From Ectobacillus funiculus (lineage in GTDB: Bacteria > Bacillota > Bacilli > Bacillales > Bacillaceae_G), in NCBI RefSeq assembly GCF_042429435.1, contig NZ_JBHMAF010000180.1: DNA of 64,000 bases; one strand, given 5' to 3'. Of this stretch, positions 9,132 through 16,683 are shown in pieces. The notes beneath the pieces were generated by a model. That model saw only the letters and a list, made by a program, of their open reading frames with translations. It did no database searches and had not been told where the DNA came from. The number at the start of each line of letters is the position of its first letter. Position 1 is the first letter of the stretch. The position numbers and the translations under genes are program-made.

Positions 9132-10211
9132 ATGAAAAAAGCTCTAAAAATTTTATCCCTCCTCCTGGCAGGCGGGATTATCATTGCTTTATTTATCTTA
9201 TTCGCTACACCCTTTGGGCACAATTTGCGAATCATTGCTGCTGAAAGCATTCTTACTTCTCAGCATCGACAATTTGCAAAGTATACCTTCTTATCAAATG
9301 AAGAGCTGAATCGCATTATGGACGATATCGAAAATCCAAAATTCCAAAATAGTAAAGCTGCCAATGATTTAAGTGATACAGAACTGAAGAAAAAAGCGAA
9401 TACTCCCCTTACCATCACGATAGAAACCATTAATCGCAGATACGCAGATCACTACTTTCAAGGAAAGCTTATGACCGTAAGCAATCCTTTAAATGTGAAG
9501 CTTGTTGTCCAGCAGGGCTCGCAAGGTTCAGATGTAGGAGAGAAACTGGATGTGATGGCTCGTCGCGCTCATGCGCTGGCAGCTGTAAATGCAAGCGGCT
9601 TTTCTGACTCGACTGGACATGGAGGTGGTAAGATTGGACTCGGGGTTGTCATTGCAGACGGGCAGGTCATTCATACATCCGAGAATGACAAACCAGCTAT
9701 TACAGCTGGGTTAACCAAGGATGGACAATTAATTACAGGTGACTACACAGCAGCACAGATGCTGCAACAACAGGTTGTTTCTGCGGCAAGCTTTAAGCCA
9801 CAGCTCATTGTTGATGGGGAAAAAATGATTACAAGCGGAAACGGCGGCTGGGGATATGGCCCGCGAACCATTATCGCGCAAAAAAAGGATGGAACAATGT
9901 TCTTTCTTGTTGTGGATGGAAGACAGTCTCACAGCATCGGTGCTTCTTTGAAGGATTGCCAGGATCTTCTATACGATTTAGGGGCCGTTCAAGCTATGGC
10001 AATGGATGGGGGATCTTCTGCTACTATCTATGCATTAGGTGATATATTAAACACCCCTTCTACATCTTCTCATCAAACTCGATACCTTCCCAATAGTTGG
10101 GTTGTGACGGCAATGGAGGGACAAAAGGTTAGTGTTACTATAGATGGAAAGTCTGCAGCACCAGAAAAGATTGCTGAAATCACCGGACTTCCAGTACAAA
10201 CAAATCAATAA
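9132..10211 (+). CDS. NAGPA-domain (phosphodiester glycosidase) family protein, membrane anchored
   Basis: 359 residues with an N-terminal membrane segment (KILSLLLAGGIIIALFILFA), a helical linker, then a NAGPA domain from about residue 100: AAVNASGFSDSTG, IGLGVVIADGQVIH, GWGYGPRTIIAQ, FLVVDGRQSHSIGAS and AMAMDGGSSATIY. Family members cleave phosphodiester-linked sugars, as in the mammalian uncovering enzyme, and bacterial ones are found in exopolysaccharide and teichoic acid loci. AAGGAG precedes the ATG by 11 bases. A bidirectional terminator separates it from mbl. An extracytoplasmic role in trimming or modifying a phosphate-containing wall polymer fits the context; the substrate is unknown. 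Confidence 0.8.
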   Translation: MKKALKILSLLLAGGIIIALFILFATPFGHNLRIIAAESILTSQHRQFAKYTFLSNEELNRIMDDIENPKFQNSKAANDLSDTELKKKANTPLTITIETINRRYADHYFQGKLMTVSNPLNVKLVVQQGSQGSDVGEKLDVMARRAHALAAVNASGFSDSTGHGGGKIGLGVVIADGQVIHTSENDKPAITAGLTKDGQLITGDYTAAQMLQQQVVSAASFKPQLIVDGEKMITSGNGGWGYGPRTIIAQKKDGTMFFLVVDGRQSHSIGASLKDCQDLLYDLGAVQAMAMDGGSSATIYALGDILNTPSTSSHQTRYLPNSWVVTAMEGQKVSVTIDGKSAAPEKIAEITGLPVQTNQ

Positions 10212-10258
10212 TTGCAGGTTGTTTCTTTTTGTGGAGTAAAAAACTGATTACTTTGAAA

Positions 10259-10305
10259 GAAAAATGACCTAACAAGCACATAATATGCCTGTTAGGTCAT
10301 TTTTT
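10259..10305. terminator. Bidirectional terminator between NAGPA gene and mbl
   Basis: AAAATGACCTAACA pairs with TGTTAGGTCATTTTTT around a 15-base loop; A and T tracts on both sides serve both convergent genes. Confidence 0.85.
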
Positions 10306-10310
10306 ATAGC

Positions 10311-11312
10311 TTAGACAAGGCTCCGTTTTGGCAGCCTATCAATGTTATCCAGCATGATACCCGTTCCAATTCCAACACATTGCATAGGATCTTCTGCGAT
10401 CAATACTGGTACTTTTAGTTCTTCCGCAAGCAGCATGTCAATACCGTGCAGCAGTGCACCGCCGCCCGTCAGGATAACACCGCGGTCGATGATATCAGCA
10501 GATAATTCAGGAGGCGTACGTTCTAGCACACCCTTAGCAGCTTGTACAATGACAGCTGCATTTTCCTTAAGCGCTTGCTGGATTTCTTCAGAGCCAACTG
10601 TAATTGTACGCGGTAAGCCTGATACCATGTCACGTCCGCGAATATCAATTTCTTCCTTACGTGCACCTGGGAATACTGTGCCGACCTTAATCTTAACATC
10701 CTCAGCAGTTCGTTCTCCGATTAAAAGCTTGTATTTACGCTTAACATAGCTTAGAATTTCCGAATCAAACTTATCGCCCGCCATTTTTATGGAGGAGGAG
10801 GTTACGATATCGCCCATAGAAAGCACCGCGACATCCGTTGTACCTCCTCCGATGTCCACAACCATGTTCCCGCTCGGCTGAAAAATGTCCATTCCAGCTC
10901 CAATAGCAGCTACCTTTGGCTCCTCTTCTAGATACACCTTCTTGCCGCCTGATTTCTCAGCTGCTTCACGAATGGCTTTTTGTTCAACCGATGTAATGTT
11001 CGTTGGGCAACAGATTAAGATGCGAGGCTTAGATAAGAAGCCTTTCACATTTAATTTATTAATGAAATGCTTCAACATTGCTTCTGTAACATCAAAGTCT
11101 GCAATTACTCCGTCTTTTAGCGGACGAATCGCCACAATATGACCAGGTGTACGTCCTACCATGCGTCTTGCTTCTTCCCCTACCGCCAATACTTTTCCTG
11201 TATTGCGGTCGAGTGCGACAACAGACGGCTCATTCAATACAATTCCTTTACCTTTTACATGAATCAATACATTGGCCGTGCCAAGGTCGATCCCAATATC
11301 TCTTGCAAACAT
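10311..11312 (-). CDS. mbl: MreB-like actin homologue Mbl
   Basis: 333 residues, the usual length of Mbl. MFARDIGIDLGTANVLIHVK holds the phosphate-1 loop; VVDIGGGTTDVAVL is phosphate 2 and GVILTGGGALL the adenosine motif. Mbl forms membrane-bound filaments that guide cylindrical wall synthesis with MreB and MreBH, and in Bacilli it is tied to lipoteichoic acid synthesis. The ATG at 11312 is chosen because AAGGAGG lies 11 bases upstream and the family starts MFARDIG. It lies 160 bases behind spoIIID, the normal Bacillus order, with its own promoter in the gap. Confidence 0.97.
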   Translation of the reverse strand: MFARDIGIDLGTANVLIHVKGKGIVLNEPSVVALDRNTGKVLAVGEEARRMVGRTPGHIVAIRPLKDGVIADFDVTEAMLKHFINKLNVKGFLSKPRILICCPTNITSVEQKAIREAAEKSGGKKVYLEEEPKVAAIGAGMDIFQPSGNMVVDIGGGTTDVAVLSMGDIVTSSSIKMAGDKFDSEILSYVKRKYKLLIGERTAEDVKIKVGTVFPGARKEEIDIRGRDMVSGLPRTITVGSEEIQQALKENAAVIVQAAKGVLERTPPELSADIIDRGVILTGGGALLHGIDMLLAEELKVPVLIAEDPMQCVGIGTGIMLDNIDRLPKRSLV

Positions 11313-11381
11313 TCCAGTCAAATCCTCCTTGATCCTTCACTCATGCTGAGGACCGAATTCTTTCACACCTAATTTAAAATT

Positions 11382-11410
11382 TTATCACAAGTTTTACGTA
11401 AACGTAACAA
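11382..11410 (-). promoter_or_regulatory. Probable mbl promoter with internal palindrome
   Basis: On the minus strand TTGTTA (11410-11405) and TGATAA (11387-11382) are 17 bases apart. A palindrome TTACG-TTTA-CGTAA at 11394-11407 sits between them, where a repressor could act. The -10 match is only fair. Confidence 0.45.
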
Positions 11411-11472
11411 GTGTATTAAGATTTTTCGATTCAAAGTTCCTTAAGGTGGACCGGAGGTTTGCGGGAATCTCC

Positions 11473-11745
11473 CTATTGCCGTACCGTTTTTTCCGTTTCT
11501 TCCTTGCGATACTTCTGCTTTGTTGCTTCTCCGCCGCGAAGGTGACGAATTGATTTATGATAGTCTAAAATCTCCTTCACTTCATTCGCGAGCTCAGGAT
11601 TGATTTCGGGCAGCCGTTCCGTTAAGTCCTTGTGAACGGTACTCTTTGATACACCAAATTCCTTTGCAATCACGCGAACTGTTTTTCTTGTCTCCACGAT
11701 ATACTTTCCAATCTTGATAGTTCTCTCTTTGATGTAATCGTGCAC
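11473..11745 (-). CDS. spoIIID: Sporulation transcription factor SpoIIID
   Basis: SpoIIID is the mother-cell DNA-binding regulator that tunes the sigma-E regulon and helps switch on sigK. The 90-residue protein begins with GTG-CAC-GAT (MHDYIKERTIKIGKYIVE), has the helix-turn-helix VRVIAKEFGVSKSTVHKDL at residues 22-42 and the basic C-terminal KSIRHLRGGEATKQKY, as in B. subtilis. GGGAGG lies 8 bases upstream of this GTG. The same reading frame stays open upstream to 11871 (see that entry). A sigma-E-like promoter lies at 11974-12002. Confidence 0.95.
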   Translation of the reverse strand: MHDYIKERTIKIGKYIVETRKTVRVIAKEFGVSKSTVHKDLTERLPEINPELANEVKEILDYHKSIRHLRGGEATKQKYRKEETEKTVRQ

Positions 11746-11871
11746 ACCACTCGCCTCCCTAAAATGGATGTGAGAAGCGTGAAATGAGACTCGCTGCACT
11801 GTACATGGAAGTAAGTTCGAGTGTGGGTCATAAGTCTTCGAATCCTTGCTGTTTATCATGAAATGTTCCAC
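11746..11871 (-). other. Leader reading frame in frame with spoIIID (usd-like position)
   Basis: A GTG at 11871 with GAGGTGAGAAATC before it starts a frame that runs 42 codons and enters spoIIID without a stop. In B. subtilis a small upstream ORF, usd, must be translated for spoIIID translation. Here the equivalent frame is not closed, so an N-terminally extended SpoIIID is possible beside the normal form. The peptide (EHFMINSKDSKTYDPHSN and on) has no visible domain. Initiation at 11871 is inferred from the ribosome site only. Confidence 0.45.
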
Positions 11872-11973
11872 GATTTCTCACCTCAAACACTCTCTCTGTT
11901 AAGTTTATTCCGCGCTCATTACCAGCAGCCCGGTTTGCTCGACAGCCATTGGATAGCCGTCTCACTTTATAAC

Positions 11974-12002
11974 ATTGTATTGTGCGTGTTCGGGTTATAT
12001 GC
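11974..12002 (-). promoter_or_regulatory. Sigma-E-type promoter for spoIIID
   Basis: Minus strand: GCATATA (12002-11996), 14-base spacer, AATACAAT (11981-11974). This fits the sigma-E pattern KMATATT-14/15-CATACAMT with one mismatch in each box. spoIIID is sigma-E-transcribed in B. subtilis. Transcription would start near 11967, upstream of the leader frame. Confidence 0.55.
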
Positions 12003-12314
12003 TACAATGAGCGCATTTTTGCGGACTAAGATGACAAAAATTACAAGTTTTTATGAGAAAAAGTGAATTTTTCTTGAAAACTTAGAGGAATGTTGGGAAG
12101 GACAGTCTCACTAGCAGCAAAAAGAGCCTGCTAAACTGGGAATCTACACCCTTATACAAGCTCTTTTCTCCTTCACATGGATTTCGCAAAATGATACAAA
12201 AAAGCAGGATCGCTTTTTGTCTTTCTGCAGGAAGGGATATTAAATTGTTGGGTTTAGGTGCGGGACAATACTCTAAAGCTGAGGCTTGCCTAATATACAA
12301 ATGAAGCTCCTGTT
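12003..12314. other. Intergenic region behind the DUF6232-like gene
   Basis: 312 bases between the stop of the gene at 12315 and the spoIIID promoter. AAAAGAGC near 12119 can pair with GCTCTTTT near 12161 as a possible terminator with a long loop. A 97-codon minus frame here shares sequence with the end of the upstream gene in another frame and looks like a shadow. Confidence 0.4.
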
Positions 12315-12803
12315 TCACGATGAATGAAACCGTTCCATTCTTGTTTTTGTTGTCGGCGTTTGGTGAATGCGCCAAAAGGCGAGTGCTTTGCTAAGTGCGT
12401 CAAAGACCTCCTCACGATCTTTAGGCTCCTTGAACGAAAGCGAAATCTCGTCTCCTGTTGTCATCTTTACGTGGATGAAATAGAGCGGAACATCATTTTT
12501 AGCACTTTTATATAAAGAAAAAGCAAAGAAACCAAAACCGACAGCAAGAATAAACATCAAAGGATTCACTACCTGTTCAATCAGATCCCTCAGAAACAGC
12601 ATCAGAAACATGACAGCTACTATTGTCCAAAGAAGCTCCCAGGGCTTTCGCTCCTTGCTTTCGGTTTGGCTTTGCCCTATGTTGGCAATATAGTTTGTGG
12701 AATACACACTTCCCTTTGAGATAATACGAACATTCGTGATCTCAAGGTCTGATCCTGGTTGCTTTGGATAATATCGAACTTCTCCATCTAGCAAATCTGC
12801 CAT
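12315..12803 (-). CDS. DUF6232-like membrane protein
   Basis: 162 residues. The N-terminal part (VRIISKGSVYSTNYIANIGQS) resembles the DUF6232 pattern, where a short beta segment precedes two transmembrane helices; here the helices are about residues 56-73 and 80-97. The C-terminal half (YFIHVKMTTGDEISLSF, EEVFDALSKAL) is a cytoplasmic beta-alpha segment. The ATG follows AAGGGGGGAAAGAT. The function of the family is unknown. It is a single gene between spoIIID and the repeat-rich zone. Confidence 0.6.
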   Translation of the reverse strand: MADLLDGEVRYYPKQPGSDLEITNVRIISKGSVYSTNYIANIGQSQTESKERKPWELLWTIVAVMFLMLFLRDLIEQVVNPLMFILAVGFGFFAFSLYKSAKNDVPLYFIHVKMTTGDEISLSFKEPKDREEVFDALSKALAFWRIHQTPTTKTRMERFHSS

Positions 12804-13449
12804 ATCTTTCCCCCCTTACCTTCATTATACAAGGAAAGTGGATGTGTTTCTGTATATCATGCAAAAATGGAATCAGACTAGCAAAGCTGGCAACTGGACA
12901 ATCTACATAAAATTTCTCCTACATTGAAGGAAAATACACTACTAAGTGGGTTAGGATTAAAAACGTTTATTCATTCAGCGTAACCCTTGATACCCCGACA
13001 TGCTGTGTAATCATCTTCATTTGTAAACCGTCAAACATGCACTCCATGACCACCTGTTGTCGTTCATCCACATCGACCTTCTTTACGGCTGCGTCAAATG
13101 CTATCTATCTTGTTTTGCAATCGTTCTAACCGCTCCATTTGTCGCTTCAGGCGCTTTTCGTTCACGGCTGACCTTAGTTGGCAGAATGGCTTCTATTCCC
13201 ATTGTGTGACCATCATAGATGAATCATATGAACATGCTCAATCCTAGACAAAAATTCACAACCTCCGCACAAAAAAGGAACAAAAAGGAAATGCTGTCTC
13301 AATTAAACTCATCTAGGATTCTTAGCAGAATTAAGGACAGTGGATCCCCTCGCTTATCCGAACTGTAAAGTAAAAATCCTAATTAACCCACACTAAACTC
13401 ATAAATTTTACATCTATTATAGTAAACATGTTATAAGGAGTGATAAACT
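12804..13449. other. Intergenic region with decayed mobile or phage DNA
   Basis: 646 bases. It holds the broken HTH gene at 12967-13165 and a diverged inverted pair: GTGGGTTAGGATTAAAAAC near 12957, and a counterpart around 13373-13400 that reads GTGGGTTAATTAGGATT on the minus strand. These may be the ends of an old element of about 440 bp. The right end carries the ribosome site of the gene at 13450. Confidence 0.4.
12967..13165 (-). pseudogene. Remnant of a phage- or recombinase-type helix-turn-helix protein
   Basis: Minus strand: NEKRLKRQMERLERLQNKID, then after one extra T a second frame AAVKKVDVDERQQVVMECMF and LQMKMITQHVGVSRVTLNE-stop. A basic coiled coil followed by a C-terminal HTH resembles sigma-region-4-like phage activators or recombinase tails. 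The frameshift (ATT-TGAC in place of ATT-GAC) and the lack of a proper start show it is dead. The family assignment is uncertain. Confidence 0.4.
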
Positions 13450-14838
13450 TTGTCGTTAGAAAATCGTAACAGGCCAAAATGGCTTAATGGGCGGATAGAA
13501 ACGTACAAAAAGCGGATAGAGACGTACAAAAAGCGGATAGAGACGTACAAAAAGCGGATAGAAATGTACGGAAAGTGGATAGAAATGTACGAAAAGCGGA
13601 TAGAAATGCACGAAAAGTGGATAGAAATGTACGAAAAGCGGATAGAAACGTACGAAAAAATATATCCATATCCTGTTCCGCTTTTTCCTTCTAAAATTTC
13701 CGATGGATTTGGCGTTAGTTTCCACCTAAAAGTAACTTCGAGTGATATCAAATTGATGAAAGCGGCTGGATTTAAGAGGGCACGTATAGACATTTTTTGG
13801 TCACAAGTTGAAAAAGAAAAAGGGAAATATGATTTTGTCACTACAGGATATGACGAGTTAAATAAACTATTAATCGACAATGGAATTCAGCCATTCTACA
13901 TTTTAGACTATAGCAATCAACTGTATGAACAAAATCAATCAATTGTAACCGAGGAAGGCAGGAAGGCCTTCGCAAACTTTGTAAGTGCTGTAACAAAAAG
14001 ATACCGTGGTCAGGGAATAATTTGGGAGATATGGAATGAACCGAATATCGAAAATTTTTGGTACGATCAGCCGAGTTATGAAGATTATTCCCTCTTGGTT
14101 AAAGAAATTGCTCCCATTATCAAACGAAATGATACTAGTGGGTTAGTAGTTGCTCCTGCACTCGCAGCTATCCATGAGGATTCCCTGAAATGGCTAGAGG
14201 AAACTTTTAAAAGGGGTATATTAAAACACCTTGATGCTGTTTCTGTTCACCCTTATCGCTCTAATATTCCTGAATCAGTAATAAGCGATTACCAAAAAAT
14301 CCGTAATCTTATTTCTAAATACACATCTAACAAAATACCAATTATCTCTGGTGAATGGGGATACTCGATGAGTGAGTTAAATAGTGAAGAAAAGCAAGCA
14401 GAGTATCTTGTAAGGATGTTTCTTGTCAATTCGTGGGAAGGTATACCCATTAGCGTTTGGTATGACTGGAAAAATGATGGTTATGATCCAGAAAATAGGG
14501 AACATAACTTCGGGATAATGTGGAGAGATCTTCAACCAAAATTAGCATTTAAGGCGATTAAAAATCTTTCAACCACACTAAATAGATATAAATTTGTTGA
14601 AAGAATGAAATATGGTGGGGCACAAGACTATATCTTGAAATTTGTTAACGATGCTGGAAAGCAAGTAATAGCTTTCTGGACTACAGCATCAAATCATAAT
14701 GTGACCTTACCTCTTTCTGCAGGAAAAGGAAAGCTCATTTCTATGTTGGGAACTACAAAAGATATCGTATGGGATAAAGATAACCTGATTTTAGATTTAT
14801 CCTCCAGTCCTAATTATCTTGTTATCAACTCAGATTAA
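13450..14838 (+). CDS. TIM-barrel glycoside hydrolase (GH5/GH39-like) with minisatellite-encoded N-terminus
   Basis: 462 residues. From about residue 77 it is a clan-A type glycoside hydrolase: GVSFHLKVTSSDIKLMKAAG, RIDIFWSQVEKEKGKYDF, the acid/base motif IIWEIWNEPN and the nucleophile motif IISGEWGYS, then VSVHPYRS and a C-terminal beta domain. Residues 15-70 are eight copies of a 7-residue unit such as RIETYKK, encoded by a 21-bp tandem repeat. No signal peptide is visible, although relatives of this type are commonly exported, so the repeat may have displaced one. Translation probably starts at TTG 13450 after TAAGGAGTGATAAAC. Substrate unknown. A weak hairpin near 14862-14885 may end the transcript. 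Confidence 0.7.
   Translation: MSLENRNRPKWLNGRIETYKKRIETYKKRIETYKKRIEMYGKWIEMYEKRIEMHEKWIEMYEKRIETYEKIYPYPVPLFPSKISDGFGVSFHLKVTSSDIKLMKAAGFKRARIDIFWSQVEKEKGKYDFVTTGYDELNKLLIDNGIQPFYILDYSNQLYEQNQSIVTEEGRKAFANFVSAVTKRYRGQGIIWEIWNEPNIENFWYDQPSYEDYSLLVKEIAPIIKRNDTSGLVVAPALAAIHEDSLKWLEETFKRGILKHLDAVSVHPYRSNIPESVISDYQKIRNLISKYTSNKIPIISGEWGYSMSELNSEEKQAEYLVRMFLVNSWEGIPISVWYDWKNDGYDPENREHNFGIMWRDLQPKLAFKAIKNLSTTLNRYKFVERMKYGGAQDYILKFVNDAGKQVIAFWTTASNHNVTLPLSAGKGKLISMLGTTKDIVWDKDNLILDLSSSPNYLVINSD
13491..13658 (+). repeat. 21-bp minisatellite, eight units, inside a coding frame
   Basis: Eight units of GCGGATAGAAAYGTACRAAA plus A, with a few substitutions. The unit is 7 codons, so copy-number change keeps frame. 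All six frames are open here, which produces several meaningless long ORFs on the minus strand. Confidence 0.9.
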
Positions 14839-14940
14839 TAGATACTGTCTTTATTTTGGAACGTTTCACTTAGCATGAAACAGTAACATTTTTCTAGTAA
14901 AAAGGGGCTCATAGGCCATTGCCATCAACTTTAGTTCAAC

Positions 14941-14971
14941 CTGATGCCTTTGGCATCAGGTGCATTTTTTT
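14941..14971 (+). terminator. Terminator just inside the left end of the IS231-like element
   Basis: CTGATGCC-TTT-GGCATCAG followed by GTGCA and seven T. It would stop transcription entering from the glycoside hydrolase side. Confidence 0.75.
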
Positions 14972-15082
14972 GACAAGTCATGAGTAAAATCATACATTTT
15001 CGGGCATACCCAAATACGGCTTCTCTCGATGCATATTTTATTGCAACTACAGGAAGCTGAACCGTTGATGTTTCTATTAAGC

Positions 15083-16219
15083 CTAGGATTTCAAACGGCG
15101 TTTCTTTTCGGTACCGCTGTGCTTCTTACTTACATCTTGAAAGAGTCTAGTCAGCACTGAAACAGGATGTTGGAGGGTGTAAAAGAGTGTAGCGTGTATT
15201 CTTGCCAGATAGATTTTCACCATATAGGCACATTTGAACTCACTTGTTTCCTTCCGTTGCTTTTCTCACAGAAGTCTCCGTATCTGATAGATAATGCGTG
15301 CCACCAAGCATAAGCGCAAGAGTTGTCCATATAAGTGACACTGAAACCGCTCCAACTTCATCGGCTTTGTCATATGAATCTGAAAAATAGATTTCCAGGT
15401 TTCAAGGAGAATCTCCACTTGCCAGCGTAATGAGTAGAAGGCATACACTTCTGTGGCTGGTAACTTTTCTGGAGAGGTGTTGGTCACTAAAAGATTCACA
15501 CTGCTCGCAGCCTTCGGCATCTTCTTATGGTGTGCTAAACGCCTGTTCCACTCATCTTGTGTCAGACGATACAAAATGAGCCTAGTCCGATGTTTGTACT
15601 CTAGTCCGATATATACCTCTGACAGTTCGAGTGTCTCTCCATCTTGTAAGTTCTTCGTTAATGCTTCTATGTTCAACAAGACCCAGCTTCCAATGCCTGT
15701 GTCCGCTTTTGTCCGTACTTGGCATCATCGTTGACCCCATGGTCCACCTCTAGTTCCATAAACTCCTCAGACAGAAGTTCATATTTCAGTTGAATTTTCA
15801 CTCCGGATTCAGAGCCTCCTCCAACACCTCCCCGATAGATTGATGCATAGGAAGAAGGGGAAGTTGAAAGGACGTGGAATCCAAAACACGGATGCGCATA
15901 AAACGGCTGGCTAATGGTGCAACAGGACACGCCTTTTGCCGAAAGACGTGAAGAAACAGTTCCTTTAGAAGCTGCACCGTCCGAGTGTTTCTGCGGATAT
16001 ATAGACACCTGTGACTTCATTCAAGCTAGTACAACGACGGACTAAGGATTCGGAACTGACTGTCTGACCAAGAAATACACAGAGTGATACGAGATCTTGC
16101 ACCCGAAACTTCCGTTTTCGTTGAATCATATCTGTTTGATACGCGAGTTCCTGTAAGTTAGGAACAGAGAATGTACGTCGGAATTCTTCACCAAGCATAC
16201 GTAACTCTTCAGCTAACAT
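15083..16219 (-). pseudogene. IS4-family transposase, multiply broken
   Basis: Fragments in order: from ATG 16219, MLAEELRMLGEEFRRTFSVP and SESLVRRCTSLNEVTGVYIS; a middle piece with GVKIQLKYELLSEEFMELEV; and a C-terminal piece with VYAFYSLRWQVEILLETWKS and ERFQCHLYGQLL, which carries the Y-(2)-R-(3)-E-(6)-K signature of IS4 transposases (YSLRWQVEILLETWK). Frameshifts separate the pieces near 15970-16020 and 15675. A TGA at the RRLL position interrupts the tail, which otherwise stays in frame to 15083. The element cannot move by its own enzyme. Confidence 0.8.
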
Positions 16220-16237
16220 GTAATGGTTTGTAGATAT

Positions 16238-16287
16238 AAATTGGGGTACCCCTTTATGCAGTGCTGCATGGAGGGGTGCCCCAATTT
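16238..16287 (-). promoter_or_regulatory. Leader hairpin of the IS231-like transposase
   Basis: AAATTGGGGTACCCCT pairs with AGGGGTGCCCCAATTT (one G-U) around a partly palindromic loop. It lies just upstream of the transposase ATG. In IS231A a hairpin in this position hides the start in read-through transcripts and limits transposition. Confidence 0.7.
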
Positions 16288-16340
16288 CGTTGTTTTTATA
16301 TATTTCATTAGGTTGATGGCAATGCATTTCCAGAGTGTCA

Positions 16341-16496
16341 TTAGCGATTTCTCTCCACCGCTTCATCATATTCTTCTACTAAATACTGCGGTAAGTGCTT
16401 GGAGCTCTCCTTGCGATTGCTTGTGATCAGCCAATAGAGCGCAAACATCATAAACCAAAATACAATTCCTACCGCAATAGCAAATATAAGAGACAT
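16341..16496 (-). CDS. Small single-pass membrane protein, 51 residues
   Basis: A short gene: MSLIFAIAVGIVFWFMMFAL-YWLITSNRKESS and a charged tail HLPQYLVEEYDEAVERNR. One transmembrane helix (about residues 3-25) with a cytoplasmic hydrophilic tail. The ATG at 16496 has AAAGGGGGTGTATAGAC upstream. Its stop lies 17 bases from the end of the IS231-like element, so the native terminator may have been displaced. I do not recognise the family; small proteins like this are often accessory subunits of membrane complexes. Confidence 0.6.
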   Translation of the reverse strand: MSLIFAIAVGIVFWFMMFALYWLITSNRKESSKHLPQYLVEEYDEAVERNR

Positions 16497-16573
16497 GTCT
16501 ATACACCCCCTTTTTCTATATATATGTAGGTAGAGGATTCAGATTACCAAGGATGTGTCCAAGCAGATAAAAT

Positions 16574-16683
16574 GAAGAAAACTCGCTGATTGGCGAGCCC
16601 TGCTCTTGGGCGAAGACAGAGGCGTAGTTGCACCTATACTTTGTTCCTAAAATTTCTCACTACGCCGAATTGTCTTCCAGCTA
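16574..16683 (+). repeat. Dispersed post-terminator repeat, copy 3, left part
   Basis: Left 110 bases of a full copy (AAACTCGCTGATTGGCGAG, CTTGGGCGAAGACAGAGGCG, CTCACTACGCCGAATTGTC, CTTCCAGC), ending in the TA at which the IS630-type element entered. The rest continues at 17831. Confidence 0.9.

Larger units (their letters stand above)
14917..16324 (-). mobile_element. Decayed IS231-like element (IS4 family)
   Basis: CATTGCCATCAAC at 14917-14929 and its inverse GTTGATGGCAATG at 16312-16324 bound a 1408-bp element. They resemble the IS231 end CATGCCCATCAACTTAAG. The interior has a broken IS4-type transposase on the minus strand, a 5' leader hairpin and a terminator just inside the left end. 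I found no target duplication. The element abuts the stop of the small gene at 16341. Confidence 0.75.

Noticed and set aside
8801..9244. 147-codon plus-strand ORF before the NAGPA gene
   Set aside because: Overlaps that gene in another frame, covers the promoter region and has no ribosome site.
13491..13658. Possible CRISPR array in the 21-bp repeats
   Set aside because: The units are contiguous without unique spacers.
13431..13880. Minus-strand proteins rich in FYPLFV or FLSAFRT repeats
   Set aside because: Six-frame openness of the 21-bp minisatellite; repetitive peptides without start signals.
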